Assembly: GCA_016710095.1 (NCBI GenBank)
Contig: JADJLL010000013.1
Coordinates: forward strand, 1-64,000
Origin: Candidatus Eiseniibacteriota bacterium
GTDB taxonomy: Bacteria; Eisenbacteria; RBG-16-71-46
Direction of reading: 5' to 3'
Length of the DNA stretch: 64,000 bases
Shown here: positions 36,433-44,391 of the stretch, piece after piece
Numbering within the stretch: position 1 is the first letter of the stretch
Layout of the letters: each line of letters opens with the position of its first letter
Notes under the pieces: model-generated
What the model was told of the DNA's origin: nothing
The model's database searches: none
Seen by the model: the letters and a program-made list of their open reading frames with translations, nothing else
Program-made: the position numbers and the translations under genes

Positions 36433-37026
36433 ATGGACACCACGAAGAACATGGAGCGCATGGCGCGCGAACAGGATCGACAGGTCACGGAGGTCGTGAA
36501 CCGCGAGGAATCGCGATTGCGGAGTTTCATCCGCCGTCGCGTGCCCGAAGCGGCCGACGCCGAGGACGTCCTGCAGGAGGTCTTCCACGAACTCGTGGAA
36601 GCGAACCGTCTGCTGGTGCCGATCGAGCACGTCACCGGATGGCTGTTCCGCGTGGCGCGCAACCGGATCACGGACCTGTTCCGTCGCAAGCGCCCCGAGC
36701 GGCTGGACGATGTCGCGGGCACGAACGACGAGGGCGAGCGGCTGCGGATCGACGATCTGCTGCCGTCGCGCGTCGCAGGCCCCGAAGCGCGGTTCGCCCG
36801 AAGCGTCCTGCTCGAAGCGCTCGAGGAAGCGATCGAGGAACTGCCGGACGACCAGCGCGAAGTGTTCGTCTCGCACGAGATCGAGGGAAGAAGCTTCAAG
36901 GAGATGGCCGAGCAGAGCGGCGTGGGCGTCAACACGCTGCTGTCGCGCAAGCGGTACGCGGTACTGCGGCTGCGCGAACGGCTGAAGGACGTGTATGACG
37001 CGTTCCGGGAGGCGGGTGGAAGATGA
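36433..37026 (+). CDS. ECF-family RNA polymerase sigma factor
   Basis: A 197-residue sigma-70-family protein. Region 2 has LRSFIRRRVPEAADAEDVLQEVF and WLFRVARNRITDLFRRK (core binding and -10 recognition). Region 4 has ELPDDQREVFVSHEIEGRSFKEMAEQSGVGVNTLLSRKRYAVLRLRERL (-35 recognition helix). The length is normal for the group, and no extra domain is present. The start could be ATG 36433 or the in-frame ATG at 36451; neither has a strong ribosome site. It is coupled (ATGA) to a small membrane protein that may be its regulator. The GH16 gene diverges from it and could be a target. Confidence 0.9.
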   Translation: MDTTKNMERMAREQDRQVTEVVNREESRLRSFIRRRVPEAADAEDVLQEVFHELVEANRLLVPIEHVTGWLFRVARNRITDLFRRKRPERLDDVAGTNDEGERLRIDDLLPSRVAGPEARFARSVLLEALEEAIEELPDDQREVFVSHEIEGRSFKEMAEQSGVGVNTLLSRKRYAVLRLRERLKDVYDAFREAGGR

Positions 37027-37346
37027 TGATGCACGATCGCAGGAAGAGGATCTGGATGGCTCCGTTGATCGCCGTGGGCTTCGTCGCGTTCGCGATCCTG
37101 GGTGGATGGATCGTGATGACGCTCTGGAACTGGCTCATGCCCGAACTGTTCGGGTGGCACTCGCTCCGCCTGCCGCAGGCGCTCGGCCTGCTCGTGCTCT
37201 GCCGCGTGCTCTTCGGCGGGTTCGGCATGCAGGGAGGCGGACCGCGCGGGAACATCAAGCGCCGGCTCTTCGAACGCTGGGAGGGCATGAGCGACGAGGA
37301 ACGCGCGAAGTTCCGCGAGGGGGTTCGAGGCGCGCCGGAGTGTTGA
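37023..37346 (+). CDS. Small membrane protein coupled to the ECF sigma gene
   Basis: A 107-residue protein with two predicted membrane helices (about residues 13-33 and 48-66) and a basic, Gly-rich cytosolic tail with RRLFERWEGMSDEERAKFREGVRG. Its ATG overlaps the sigma-factor stop (ATGA). By position it could be an anti-sigma-like or signal-sensing partner, but it has no zinc-finger (ZAS) motif and does not resemble a known anti-sigma family. The similar tail with DEERA-KFRE is common in small stress-related membrane proteins. Function is unassigned. Confidence 0.65.
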   Translation: MMMHDRRKRIWMAPLIAVGFVAFAILGGWIVMTLWNWLMPELFGWHSLRLPQALGLLVLCRVLFGGFGMQGGGPRGNIKRRLFERWEGMSDEERAKFREGVRGAPEC

Positions 37347-37473
37347 ACAAGACGGGGCCGGCGTGACGATGGCCCTCGCGGTGCGCGCGACGACCGGGCT
37401 ATGCTTGGGGTCGACCGCGATGCCCCGCGAGGGCCCGAACCATCGATCACCTCCAGCCGCAGGAGCCACTCGA

Positions 37474-39789
37474 ATGCCCCTTCGAGCCCTTCGTTCCGCC
37501 GTACTCTGCCTGCTGTCGCTCGGGCTGATCGCCGCTCCTTCGTTCGCGGGCGACGCCGGACGCTGGCGCAAACTCGAGCTTCCGGCCGGACGATGGTTCG
37601 CGGCCGCGGGCTACGACGCTCCGCAGCAGCGCATCGTGTTCTTCGGTGGCGAGGCGGTCAGCGGCAACCTGCGGGACCTCTGGCAGCTGACGCTCGCCCC
37701 GGCCTACCACTGGGAGCGCTTCGAGGCGACCGGCGCGGGGCCCGTGGACCGCTTCGGCTTCTCGTACGCCTACGATTCCTCCCGCCGCCGGCTGCTCGTG
37801 TTCGGCGGACAACTCGCACCGGGATACTCCTCGGAAATCTGGGCGCTCGCGCTCGACGGAACGCCCACATGGTCGCTCGTCAGCGCCGCCGGCGGGCCGA
37901 GCGCTCGGAACTTCGCCGCGATGGCGTACGACCCGGCGCGCGATCGGCTGGTGCTGCACGGCGGCCGCAATGCCGGGGGAGCGCTCTCCGACACGTGGGC
38001 GCTTTCGCTCGCCGGCACACCCGCGTGGTCGGCGCTCGCACCGGCCGGCGGCCCGCCAGCTGCTCGTTACGGACACGCGACCGCGTACGATCCCGTGCGT
38101 GATCGTCTCCTGTTCTTCGGTGGCCGGAGCTCGTCCAGCGTGTACGGCGATCTCTGGTCGCTCTCGCTCTCCGGTTCGCCCACGTGGTCGCCGGTGACGA
38201 CCTCGGGTGATGCGCCGCTTCCGTCGTCGTTCGCGAGCGCGACCTACGATGCCGTGCACGACGACCTCGTGGTCGTCGGCGGCGCCGACGGCTCCGGCGT
38301 CGCGCATGCGCACGCCTTCGACTGCGGCACCGCCGCGTGGACCGATCTCGCGCCGTTCGGCGCGCCCTTCGCCGCGCGGTCCGGACAGACCGCCACCTTC
38401 GATCCCGTCCACGGTGCGCTCGTGGTCTTCGGGGGAGGCGAACTCTCGCTGCTCCAGTGGTACGCCGACGCGTGGTCGCTCGCGCTCGACGGCAGCGCGG
38501 TCTGGACCGAGTTGCCCTCGTGGCGCCCGGGCCCCGATCCGCGCACGAACCACAGCGCGATCGCCGATCCGCCGCGCGGCCGCATGATCGTTTTCGGCGG
38601 CGACGACGGCGCGGCGTACCGCAACGACCTCTGGGAGTTGGCCCTCGAAGGCGAGCCGATGTGGACACGGCTCTGGACGCAGGGCCCCGAGCCCGCACCG
38701 CGCACGGGCCACACGGCCATCCGCGACGATCTGAACGACCGCATGATCGTATTCGGCGGCCGCGGTGACGGCGGCGTGCTCGGCGACGTGTGGGAGCTGC
38801 CGCTCTCGGGACCGCCGTTCTGGTCCCTGCTCGTTCCCGCCGGAACGACTCCCTTGGCACGTTACGAGCATGCCGCCACGTACGACCCGATCCGCCAGCG
38901 CATGCTCGTGACGGGGGGGCGCAACGCGGGCGGCTACTTCGACGACGTGTGGGAGCTGTCGCTGGGCGCGTCGCCCACCTGGACGCAGCTCTACCCGAGC
39001 ACCCCGTCGTGCGTCACGAACCGAGCCTTCCATTCGCTCGTGTACGACCGCGGGCGCGACCAGTCGATCGAGTTCGGAGGGGACAACTACGGCCTGCCCG
39101 GCTGCGCGCAGACGTGGGCGCTGCACGACGTCGGCCAGTCGTGGTGGGACGAGATCGTCACGAACGATCGGCCAGCGTGGCGCTACGATCACAGCGCGAT
39201 CTTCGATCCCTCGTGGGACCGCATGCTCGTGTTCGGCGGCACGCACTCTTCGTACGGCCCGGGTGATCCCGCACGCCAGTTCGCCGACGTCTGGGAGCTC
39301 GAACCCGGCACGCCGTCCTGGCAGCCGCTCAGCCCGGCGCCGTACCTGCCGTCGATGAGCGCGCCGGACTCGATGTCGGGCCACTCCGCCGTCCTCGACG
39401 CCGCGCACCATCGCATGGTGGTCTTTGGAGGACTTCGCGGACTCGGCTTCTTCGACCTGCTCTCCGAATGCTGGGCGCTCGAATGGGCGCCGGGCACGAC
39501 GGCCGTGCAGGACGGTCCGCACCCCATGCGTCTCGCGCTTTCGGCGGGGCCCAATCCGGCCCGCGGGCGTTGCACCGTGCGGCTCACGCTGCCCGCCGCG
39601 TCCCTCGTGGACGTCGCGGTCTTCGACGTGTCCGGACGTCGCGTGCGGACGCTCGCGCGAAGCGAACAGCGCACCGCCGGAAGTCACGCGTGGAACTGGG
39701 ACGGCTCCGGTGCGCGCGCGGGTCTCTACTTCGTGCGCGCCTCGACGGCGCAAGGAAGCGCGACCACGAGACTGGTGCTCGCCGACTGA
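37474..39789 (+). CDS. Secreted Kelch-repeat protein with C-terminal sorting domain
   Basis: A 771-residue protein. A signal peptide (1-25, ending SFA-G) is followed by about eleven Kelch-type blades of 50-60 residues (residues 30-680), each with R-x-x-H(S/T)A-x-YD-x-x-R-x-R-(L/M)-(L/V)-V-FGG and D-x-W-x-L-x-L. That number is enough for one large or two smaller beta-propellers. The FlgD/type IX-like sorting domain follows (about 690-771; GPNPARGRCTVRLTLP, GRRVRTLAR, WNWDGSGARAGLYFVR). It is likely a surface or released binding protein; the ligand is unknown. The ATG at 37474 is chosen for the signal peptide and AGGAG 10-14 nt upstream. The frame is open 37 codons further up, overlapping nothing conserved. 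Confidence 0.8.
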   Translation: MPLRALRSAVLCLLSLGLIAAPSFAGDAGRWRKLELPAGRWFAAAGYDAPQQRIVFFGGEAVSGNLRDLWQLTLAPAYHWERFEATGAGPVDRFGFSYAYDSSRRRLLVFGGQLAPGYSSEIWALALDGTPTWSLVSAAGGPSARNFAAMAYDPARDRLVLHGGRNAGGALSDTWALSLAGTPAWSALAPAGGPPAARYGHATAYDPVRDRLLFFGGRSSSSVYGDLWSLSLSGSPTWSPVTTSGDAPLPSSFASATYDAVHDDLVVVGGADGSGVAHAHAFDCGTAAWTDLAPFGAPFAARSGQTATFDPVHGALVVFGGGELSLLQWYADAWSLALDGSAVWTELPSWRPGPDPRTNHSAIADPPRGRMIVFGGDDGAAYRNDLWELALEGEPMWTRLWTQGPEPAPRTGHTAIRDDLNDRMIVFGGRGDGGVLGDVWELPLSGPPFWSLLVPAGTTPLARYEHAATYDPIRQRMLVTGGRNAGGYFDDVWELSLGASPTWTQLYPSTPSCVTNRAFHSLVYDRGRDQSIEFGGDNYGLPGCAQTWALHDVGQSWWDEIVTNDRPAWRYDHSAIFDPSWDRMLVFGGTHSSYGPGDPARQFADVWELEPGTPSWQPLSPAPYLPSMSAPDSMSGHSAVLDAAHHRMVVFGGLRGLGFFDLLSECWALEWAPGTTAVQDGPHPMRLALSAGPNPARGRCTVRLTLPAASLVDVAVFDVSGRRVRTLARSEQRTAGSHAWNWDGSGARAGLYFVRASTAQGSATTRLVLAD

Positions 39790-39898
39790 AAGCCGGGCTC
39801 CGGAGCGGAAGGCGTCCTGAGCGACTCCCGCGTGGGCGCGGCGTATGGTACGCGTGCCTGACGGACACGGCGCCACTCCTCGAACTCAGGGAGCACTC

Positions 39899-40282
39899 AT
39901 GCTCAAGCAGATCGTCTATTTCCTCGTGATGGCCGCCGCCATGATGACGCTGTCCATGTCGGGCATCCTGCCGGGCTTCAGCGTGGACGGCTTCCAGGCG
40001 GCGCTCGTCGGCGCGGTCGTACTGGCGCTTGCGAACGCACTGCTCAAGCCCGTGCTGTTCCTGCTCACGCTTCCGTTCACGATCATGACGCTCGGACTCT
40101 TCCTGCTCGTGCTCAACGCGCTCATGCTCGGGATCACGGCGCGCGTCGTGCCGGGCCTGCACCTGCAGGGCGCGTTCACCACGCTCGTCGCGTCCGTACT
40201 CCTGTCGCTCGTCGGCATGATCTGGAACGCGGTCTCGAAGGACGACGGCCGCCGCCGGAAGCGCGACCGCGACCGGGATTAG
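39899..40282 (+). CDS. Phage-holin-superfamily-IV-like (YvlD-type) small membrane protein
   Basis: A 127-residue protein with four hydrophobic segments (about 5-21, 33-52, 55-79, 97-116) and a highly basic C-terminus (GRRRKRDRDRD). The pattern NALLKPVLFLLTLPFTIMTLGLFLLVLNALML is the hallmark of the family annotated as mycobacterial four-TMS holin-like or YvlD. Despite the name, these are chromosomal membrane proteins of unclear function, often tied to envelope stress. GGGAG lies 8 nt before the ATG. No phage genes surround it. Confidence 0.85.
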   Translation: MLKQIVYFLVMAAAMMTLSMSGILPGFSVDGFQAALVGAVVLALANALLKPVLFLLTLPFTIMTLGLFLLVLNALMLGITARVVPGLHLQGAFTTLVASVLLSLVGMIWNAVSKDDGRRRKRDRDRD

Positions 40283-40363
40283 TTCGCAACGCAGGGCGCT
40301 CTGCGACATCCGACGAGGCGGCATTCCATCCTGTCGTCCTCACGCACTTTCACGGAGATACGC

Positions 40364-41314
40364 ATGTCGCAGAAGAAGATCATCGCCGTCCTCGGAGCCA
40401 CCGGTGCACAGGGGGGCGGCCTCGCGCGCGCCATCGCCGCCGACACGTCCGGCGAGTTCACCGCCCGCGCGATCACGCGCAATCCCGACTCCGACAAGGC
40501 CAAGGCGCTCGCCGCGCTCGGCATCGAGGTGGTCGCCGGTGACACCGACGATCCGGCCGGTCTCGACAAGGCGTTCGCCGGCGCGTACGGCGCGTATTGC
40601 GTGACCAACTTCTGGGAGCACTTCTCGCCGGCGCGCGAGATCGCCCAGGCGACGAACATCGCCCGCGCGACGAAGAAGGCGAACCTCCAGCACGTGATCT
40701 GGTCGACGCTCGAGGACACGCGCAAGAGCATTCCACTCGACGACACGCGCCTGCCCACGCTGCAGGGCGAGTACAAGGTCCCGCACTTCGACTCGAAGGG
40801 CTCCGTGGACCACGTGTTCGCGAACGAAGGCGCGCCGACGACGTACCTGCTCGCCGCGTTCTACTGGGACAACTTCATCCACTTCGGCATGGGCCCGCGC
40901 AAGAACGAGCACGGCGGCGTCACGCTCGCCATGCCGCTCGGCGGCGTGAAGCTCCCGGGCATCTGGGCCGGCGACATCGGCCGCTGCGCGTACGGCATCT
41001 TCCGCCGCGGCGCGAGCACCGTGGGGCAGCGCATCGGCGTGTCGGGCGAGAACCTCTCGGGCGCCGAGATGGCGGCCAAGATGGGCAAGGTGCTCGGCGC
41101 CGAGATCACCTTCTTCGACGTGCCGTTCGACTTCTATCGCGGTCTCGGTTTCCCGGGCGCGGAGGACCTCGGCAACATGTTCCAGTTCCAGGCCATCCTC
41201 GGCGAGACGTTCCTCGCGTCGCGCGACCCGAACCTCTCGCGCGAGCTGAACCCGCAGCTGCTCGACTTCGACGGCTGGCTGGCGGCGAACAAGGCGAGCC
41301 TCACGATCGCCTGA
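40364..41314 (+). CDS. NmrA-like NAD(P)-binding oxidoreductase
   Basis: A 316-residue atypical short-chain dehydrogenase. The N-terminal nucleotide-binding motif is VLGATGAQGGGLARAI (G-x-x-G-x-x-G). The redox-sensor-type NmrA features follow: AITRNPDSDKAKAL, VVAGDTDDPAGLDKAFAGAYGAYCVTNFWEH, and NLQHVIWSTLEDT, with no classical YxxxK catalytic pair in the usual place. The C-terminal half is the substrate-domain type (LAAFYWDNFIHFG, YGIFRRG). Family members serve as NADP-sensing regulators or NAD(P)H-dependent reductases; which applies here is unclear. GGAG lies 8 nt before the ATG. It is followed by a hairpin terminator. Confidence 0.85.
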   Translation: MSQKKIIAVLGATGAQGGGLARAIAADTSGEFTARAITRNPDSDKAKALAALGIEVVAGDTDDPAGLDKAFAGAYGAYCVTNFWEHFSPAREIAQATNIARATKKANLQHVIWSTLEDTRKSIPLDDTRLPTLQGEYKVPHFDSKGSVDHVFANEGAPTTYLLAAFYWDNFIHFGMGPRKNEHGGVTLAMPLGGVKLPGIWAGDIGRCAYGIFRRGASTVGQRIGVSGENLSGAEMAAKMGKVLGAEITFFDVPFDFYRGLGFPGAEDLGNMFQFQAILGETFLASRDPNLSRELNPQLLDFDGWLAANKASLTIA

Positions 41315-41353
41315 GGCGGGGACGGCCGAGGCCGTCTTCCGGCAGTACCGACG

Positions 41354-41376
41354 GGCGGCTCCTTCGCGGGGCCGCC
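41354..41376 (+). terminator. Hairpin terminator after NmrA-like gene
   Basis: A 9-bp stem (GGCGGCTCC with GGGGCCGCC, including one G-T pair) and 5-nt loop TTCGC are followed by TGTTTCG. A smaller stem GACGGC/GCCGTC precedes it at 41321-41336. Confidence 0.65.
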
Positions 41377-41523
41377 TGTTTCGTTCGCCCGCGCGATGTC
41401 CCGGAGACGCCCGGCGTTTTCCGCGGGAGACGGGCGGGGCGAGGCAAACAGTCTTCCCGACCGCGACCGCGCGCCGCTCCGGATCCCCCGGCCCGAACGC
41501 GTCGCGTCATCAGGGAGACCTCC

Positions 41524-42711
41524 ATGCTTCGTCCTTCCATCCTCCGCGCCCGGGAGGCGGCCTTCGGAATCGCGCTCGCTCTCGCCATCGTGCCGGCCGC
41601 GGCCCTGGCGCAACACCTCGGCAGCCCGACGATGCGAGTCGAGACCTGGCAGGTCGTCATGCCCTACGACGCCGCGTTCGACACGAGTGTCGTGGCGAGC
41701 CACTGGCCGCCACGCCAGATGCACGCGCAGAAGGACCAGTCCGTGAAGGATGCGAACGGGCGCATCGCGCTGCACTCCGACTACACCACGAACTCCCTTC
41801 CGGACATCGCGTCGGCGTGGGCGGACGACACCGGACTGCTCGGGGCCTACTCGCGCAAGGACGACCCGTACACGATGTTCGAATTCGACGGGGCGCTCAC
41901 GCACGGCCTTTGGGCCCAGAGCTTCCGCAAGGACTCGCCGGGCGCCACGCTGACGCTCCAGTTGACGGGCGCCGAGCTCGAGGTGCACGCGGAGTTCGGC
42001 GGATGCCGCTCGGAGTTCACGTTCGAGGCCGTCGCCACGCAGGGTTCGATCCCGTTCTTCACGCATCGCGAGGTCGGCGCGCTCGCCGCGTTCTTCACGT
42101 TCCCGACCTCGTTCGAACAGGCGCACTCGGGGCAGATGGTGATGACGCAGTCCACGCCGAACGGCGACCCACACGGCAGCAAGCTCGAGTTCGCCGGTGC
42201 GAGCATTCCGGTCGATCTCTCCGGCGTGCCAGTGGGCGCGGAGTTCACGCTGCGCTGCAACCTCGTGACCGAGGCGGTGCTCAACTTCGCCGAGGTCTCG
42301 CACGCGCATGCGACGTTCGGGAACGAGCTCACGGAAACCGGCGGCATGCAGATCTCGTCGTCCGGGCTCACGACCACGAACAACCCCGTGCTGCCACCCG
42401 ACGGCCTCGCGGTGGCGGCGGCGCCGGTCGCGCGGCTCGCGTTGTCGCAGCCCCGGCCGAATCCTTCACCGGCGGGGGCGACGTTCGAACTCCAGCTCGA
42501 GCACTCCGGCCCGGTCGAAGTCGACGTGCTCGACATGGCGGGCCGCCGCGTGGCGAGCATCGCGGGTTCCCGTTTCGAGGCGGGTCGTCACGCCCTGGCA
42601 TGGGACGGGCGTGACGGCTCCGGCCGGCCCACCGCGGCCGGCGTGTTCTTCATCCGCGCCCGCGCGGACGGCCGGATGGCGACGCAGCGTTTCGTGAAGC
42701 TTGCGCGCTGA
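41524..42711 (+). CDS. Secreted protein of unknown function with C-terminal sorting domain
   Basis: A 395-residue protein with a signal peptide (about 1-29, ending ALA-Q), then a beta-rich region of about 260 residues (VVASHWPPRQMHAQKDQ, MFEFDGALTHGLWAQSF, GATLTLQLTGAELEVHAEFGG, FTLRCNLVTEAVLNFAEV) that I cannot place in a family, and a sorting domain (about 305-395; PRPNPSPAGATFELQL, GRRVASI, WDGRDGSGR, GVFFIRARA). Only one Cys pair is possible (GGCRSEF, LRCNL). GGGAG lies 8 nt before the ATG. It is followed by a strong bidirectional hairpin and a convergent gene. Confidence 0.7.
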   Translation: MLRPSILRAREAAFGIALALAIVPAAALAQHLGSPTMRVETWQVVMPYDAAFDTSVVASHWPPRQMHAQKDQSVKDANGRIALHSDYTTNSLPDIASAWADDTGLLGAYSRKDDPYTMFEFDGALTHGLWAQSFRKDSPGATLTLQLTGAELEVHAEFGGCRSEFTFEAVATQGSIPFFTHREVGALAAFFTFPTSFEQAHSGQMVMTQSTPNGDPHGSKLEFAGASIPVDLSGVPVGAEFTLRCNLVTEAVLNFAEVSHAHATFGNELTETGGMQISSSGLTTTNNPVLPPDGLAVAAAPVARLALSQPRPNPSPAGATFELQLEHSGPVEVDVLDMAGRRVASIAGSRFEAGRHALAWDGRDGSGRPTAAGVFFIRARADGRMATQRFVKLAR

Positions 42712-42738
42712 CGGTCACGCGCGCGCCGGACGAACGAG

Positions 42739-42768
42739 CAGCCGTAGGCCCCTCGGAGCCTACGGCTG
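42739..42768. terminator. Bidirectional hairpin terminator
   Basis: An 11-bp perfect stem CAGCCGTAGGC/GCCTACGGCTG with an 8-nt loop, followed on the plus strand by TTTCG. The stop codon of the minus-strand gene (42760-42762) lies within one arm of the stem. Confidence 0.75.
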
Positions 42769-43209
42769 TTTCGTCGCCTGCCAGCCGACCGCCTGCCACA
42801 CGCCCTTGCGCTTGAGGAACAGCCCCGTGTTCAGGTAGCGCCCGACACTCGTCGAGTCGTGGTCGACCGTGGTGGCGACGAGGCGGAACGCGACCATCGC
42901 CGCGTGGCCGTACTGCTGGATGCGCACGTCCTCGGCCGTGTAGCGCGTGACCGGATCGTCCGGCTTCGGCGCCGGCGCCTCGCGAACGTCCTTCATGATG
43001 TCGGCCTTGCCGACGCGGCGTCCGCCCGAGCCGGTGTAGATGAGGTCGTCGGCCCAGAAGCGATCGTGCATCGCGACGTCGTTGCGCCCGGCGCCGTCGA
43101 GGAACTGCGTGAGCAGCGTGGTGAGCGACGCGGCATCGGGAGCGGGAGCGACGACCGCCGTCGCGGCGAGCGACAACGCGAGCAGCGCCTGCGTGATCGT
43201 GACGAGCAT
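42760..43209 (-). CDS. Secreted DUF4440/SnoaL-like (NTF2-fold) protein
   Basis: A 149-residue protein. A signal peptide (MLVTITQALLALSLAATAVVA, about 21-23 residues) is followed by an NTF2-like cone: LTTLLTQFLDGAGRNDVAMHDRFWADDLIYTGSGGRRVGKADIMKDV is the typical DUF4440 opening. DVRIQQYGHAAMVAFRLVAT and GRYLNTGLFLKRKGVWQAVGWQAT form the closing strands. Family members have diverse small-molecule binding or enzymatic roles, and no catalytic residues can be named here. GGAGG lies 9-13 nt before the ATG. It is 59 bp from the DUF5694 gene on the same strand, so they may be co-transcribed. Confidence 0.85.
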   Translation of the reverse strand: MLVTITQALLALSLAATAVVAPAPDAASLTTLLTQFLDGAGRNDVAMHDRFWADDLIYTGSGGRRVGKADIMKDVREAPAPKPDDPVTRYTAEDVRIQQYGHAAMVAFRLVATTVDHDSTSVGRYLNTGLFLKRKGVWQAVGWQATKQP

Positions 43210-43268
43210 GAATGCGACCTCCGGGTGCGTGTGCAGGGGCGGATCGGACCGCCGCCATCCTGCCTGAT

Positions 43269-44139
43269 TTACCGGAGAACGTCCCGCACTTCGTCGAGTC
43301 TCGCGACGGGCGTCGCGAGGAAAAGCTCGCGAAGTATGGGCACGTGACCGGCGCCGAAGATCACCACCACGCGTTCGTCCGGGCCGCGAAGTTCGCGCAC
43401 GATGTTCGAGTAGATCCGCAGGTTGCGCGTATACCAGCCGCTGACGAATCCGTCCGCCCCGAGGTAGTTCCCCGGTTCGCCACGCAGGAGTGCGCCGACG
43501 AGGTAGTGACCGTGGCCCGCGCGCAGCCTCGACTCGGAGTTCATGTATCGCAGCGTGGCGGCGAGAGGCTGCACCGTCTTCATCGAGTCGTCGCGCGCGT
43601 AGAGGCGCGCGAATCGCGCGTCCCAGTCGGCGGCCGAGGCGTGCGTCGAGCCGAGAGCGGCGGCGCGCCGCTCGTACTCGGCGTCGCTCATGTCCGGATC
43701 GAAGAACCGCGCCGGCGCGTCGCACGCGATCACGCCCGGCAGCCCGATCCGCTTCGCGAGCCGGAACCCGAGCTGGTAGGTCTCGTTGCGAAGCGTGTCG
43801 AGTCCGCCGCCCGGATAGATCGCGTACAACGAGTCGAGTCGCGCCTGCCGGGAGAGCGGCGCCTCGACCAGCACCCGCGTCGGCTTCCACGCCGAGAGTT
43901 GTTCGACCAGCATCCGGACTTCGTGCTGCCGCTGCGGCTCGCGCACGTCGAAAGTGAATCGCGGCTTGTAGCTGTCCAGCCCGGCATCCTGGAAGTGGAA
44001 CATCCCGAGGAGCAGGACGTGCGGCTCCGCGCGCCCCCCCCCCCCAACCGTGGCAGGCCTCGGGGGCGGGGCCGCCTTGCGGCAGGACGGTCGCCGCCGA
44101 ACAAACGAGGAGCACCGCGAGCACCGGGAAGGACCGCAT
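43269..44139 (-). pseudogene. Secreted DUF5694 (TraB/ChaN-like) protein, out of frame at a poly-G tract
   Basis: The ATG at 44139 (GGAGG 7 nt upstream) opens a frame with a signal peptide (MRSFPVLAVLLVCSAATVLPQ). After CHGW comes a run of 12 G on the coding strand (44034-44045). The following protein is in another frame: EPHVLLLGMFHFQDAG, VRMLVEQLSAWKPTRVLVEAPLS, GLPGVIACDAPARFFDPDMSDAEYERR, VVVIFGAGHVPILRELF, ending at 43269. With 11 (or 8 or 14) G the two halves fuse into an exported protein of about 290 residues. The GMFHF and GAGHV motifs match the TraB/GumN-type metal-site pattern seen in DUF5694. The gene is therefore OFF as sequenced, through slippage or miscalled homopolymer length. 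Confidence 0.75.
44034..44045. repeat. 12-nt C/G homopolymer in the DUF5694 coding region
   Basis: Twelve C on the plus strand (G on the coding strand) lie at the exact point where the reading frame changes. Tracts of this length are prone to polymerase slippage and sequencing-length error. Frame is restored at 11 or 14. Confidence 0.85.
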
Positions 44140-44391
44140 GGAACCTCCGAGGGGGATGTCGAACGTCCGGACGATGACGGGTGCCTACGCCGCGGGGTCA
44201 CTCGAAGTTGCCACCGCGTCCGCAGTCGTCACTTCAGGAATGAAACAGGATGAAAGTTCCGACCGCTGATTCGGCGCGAAAGAGGCGGGCCGGGCGGCGG
44301 TCCGGCGGCGCGCGGCGCGCGCCGGGGGGGGCCGCGCCGGCGGCGGGGGGAGAGCGACGGCGCGCGCTGCGGACCGGAGTTGGGGTTGGAC

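Noticed and set aside
39899..40282. Prophage remnant suggested by the holin-like protein
   Set aside because: The family is chromosomal (YvlD-like) and no other phage gene is nearby.
42760..44139. A single 459-codon gene spanning the DUF4440 and DUF5694 region
   Set aside because: It is an artefact of one frame: the middle is Arg-rich nonsense, while DUF5694 is intact in the neighbouring frame and DUF4440 has its own start and ribosome site.
44283..44356. G-rich leader upstream of the esterase as a functional G-quadruplex
   Set aside because: G-runs are present (8 and 6 G), but loops are irregular and the sequence is simply extreme GC; no further support.
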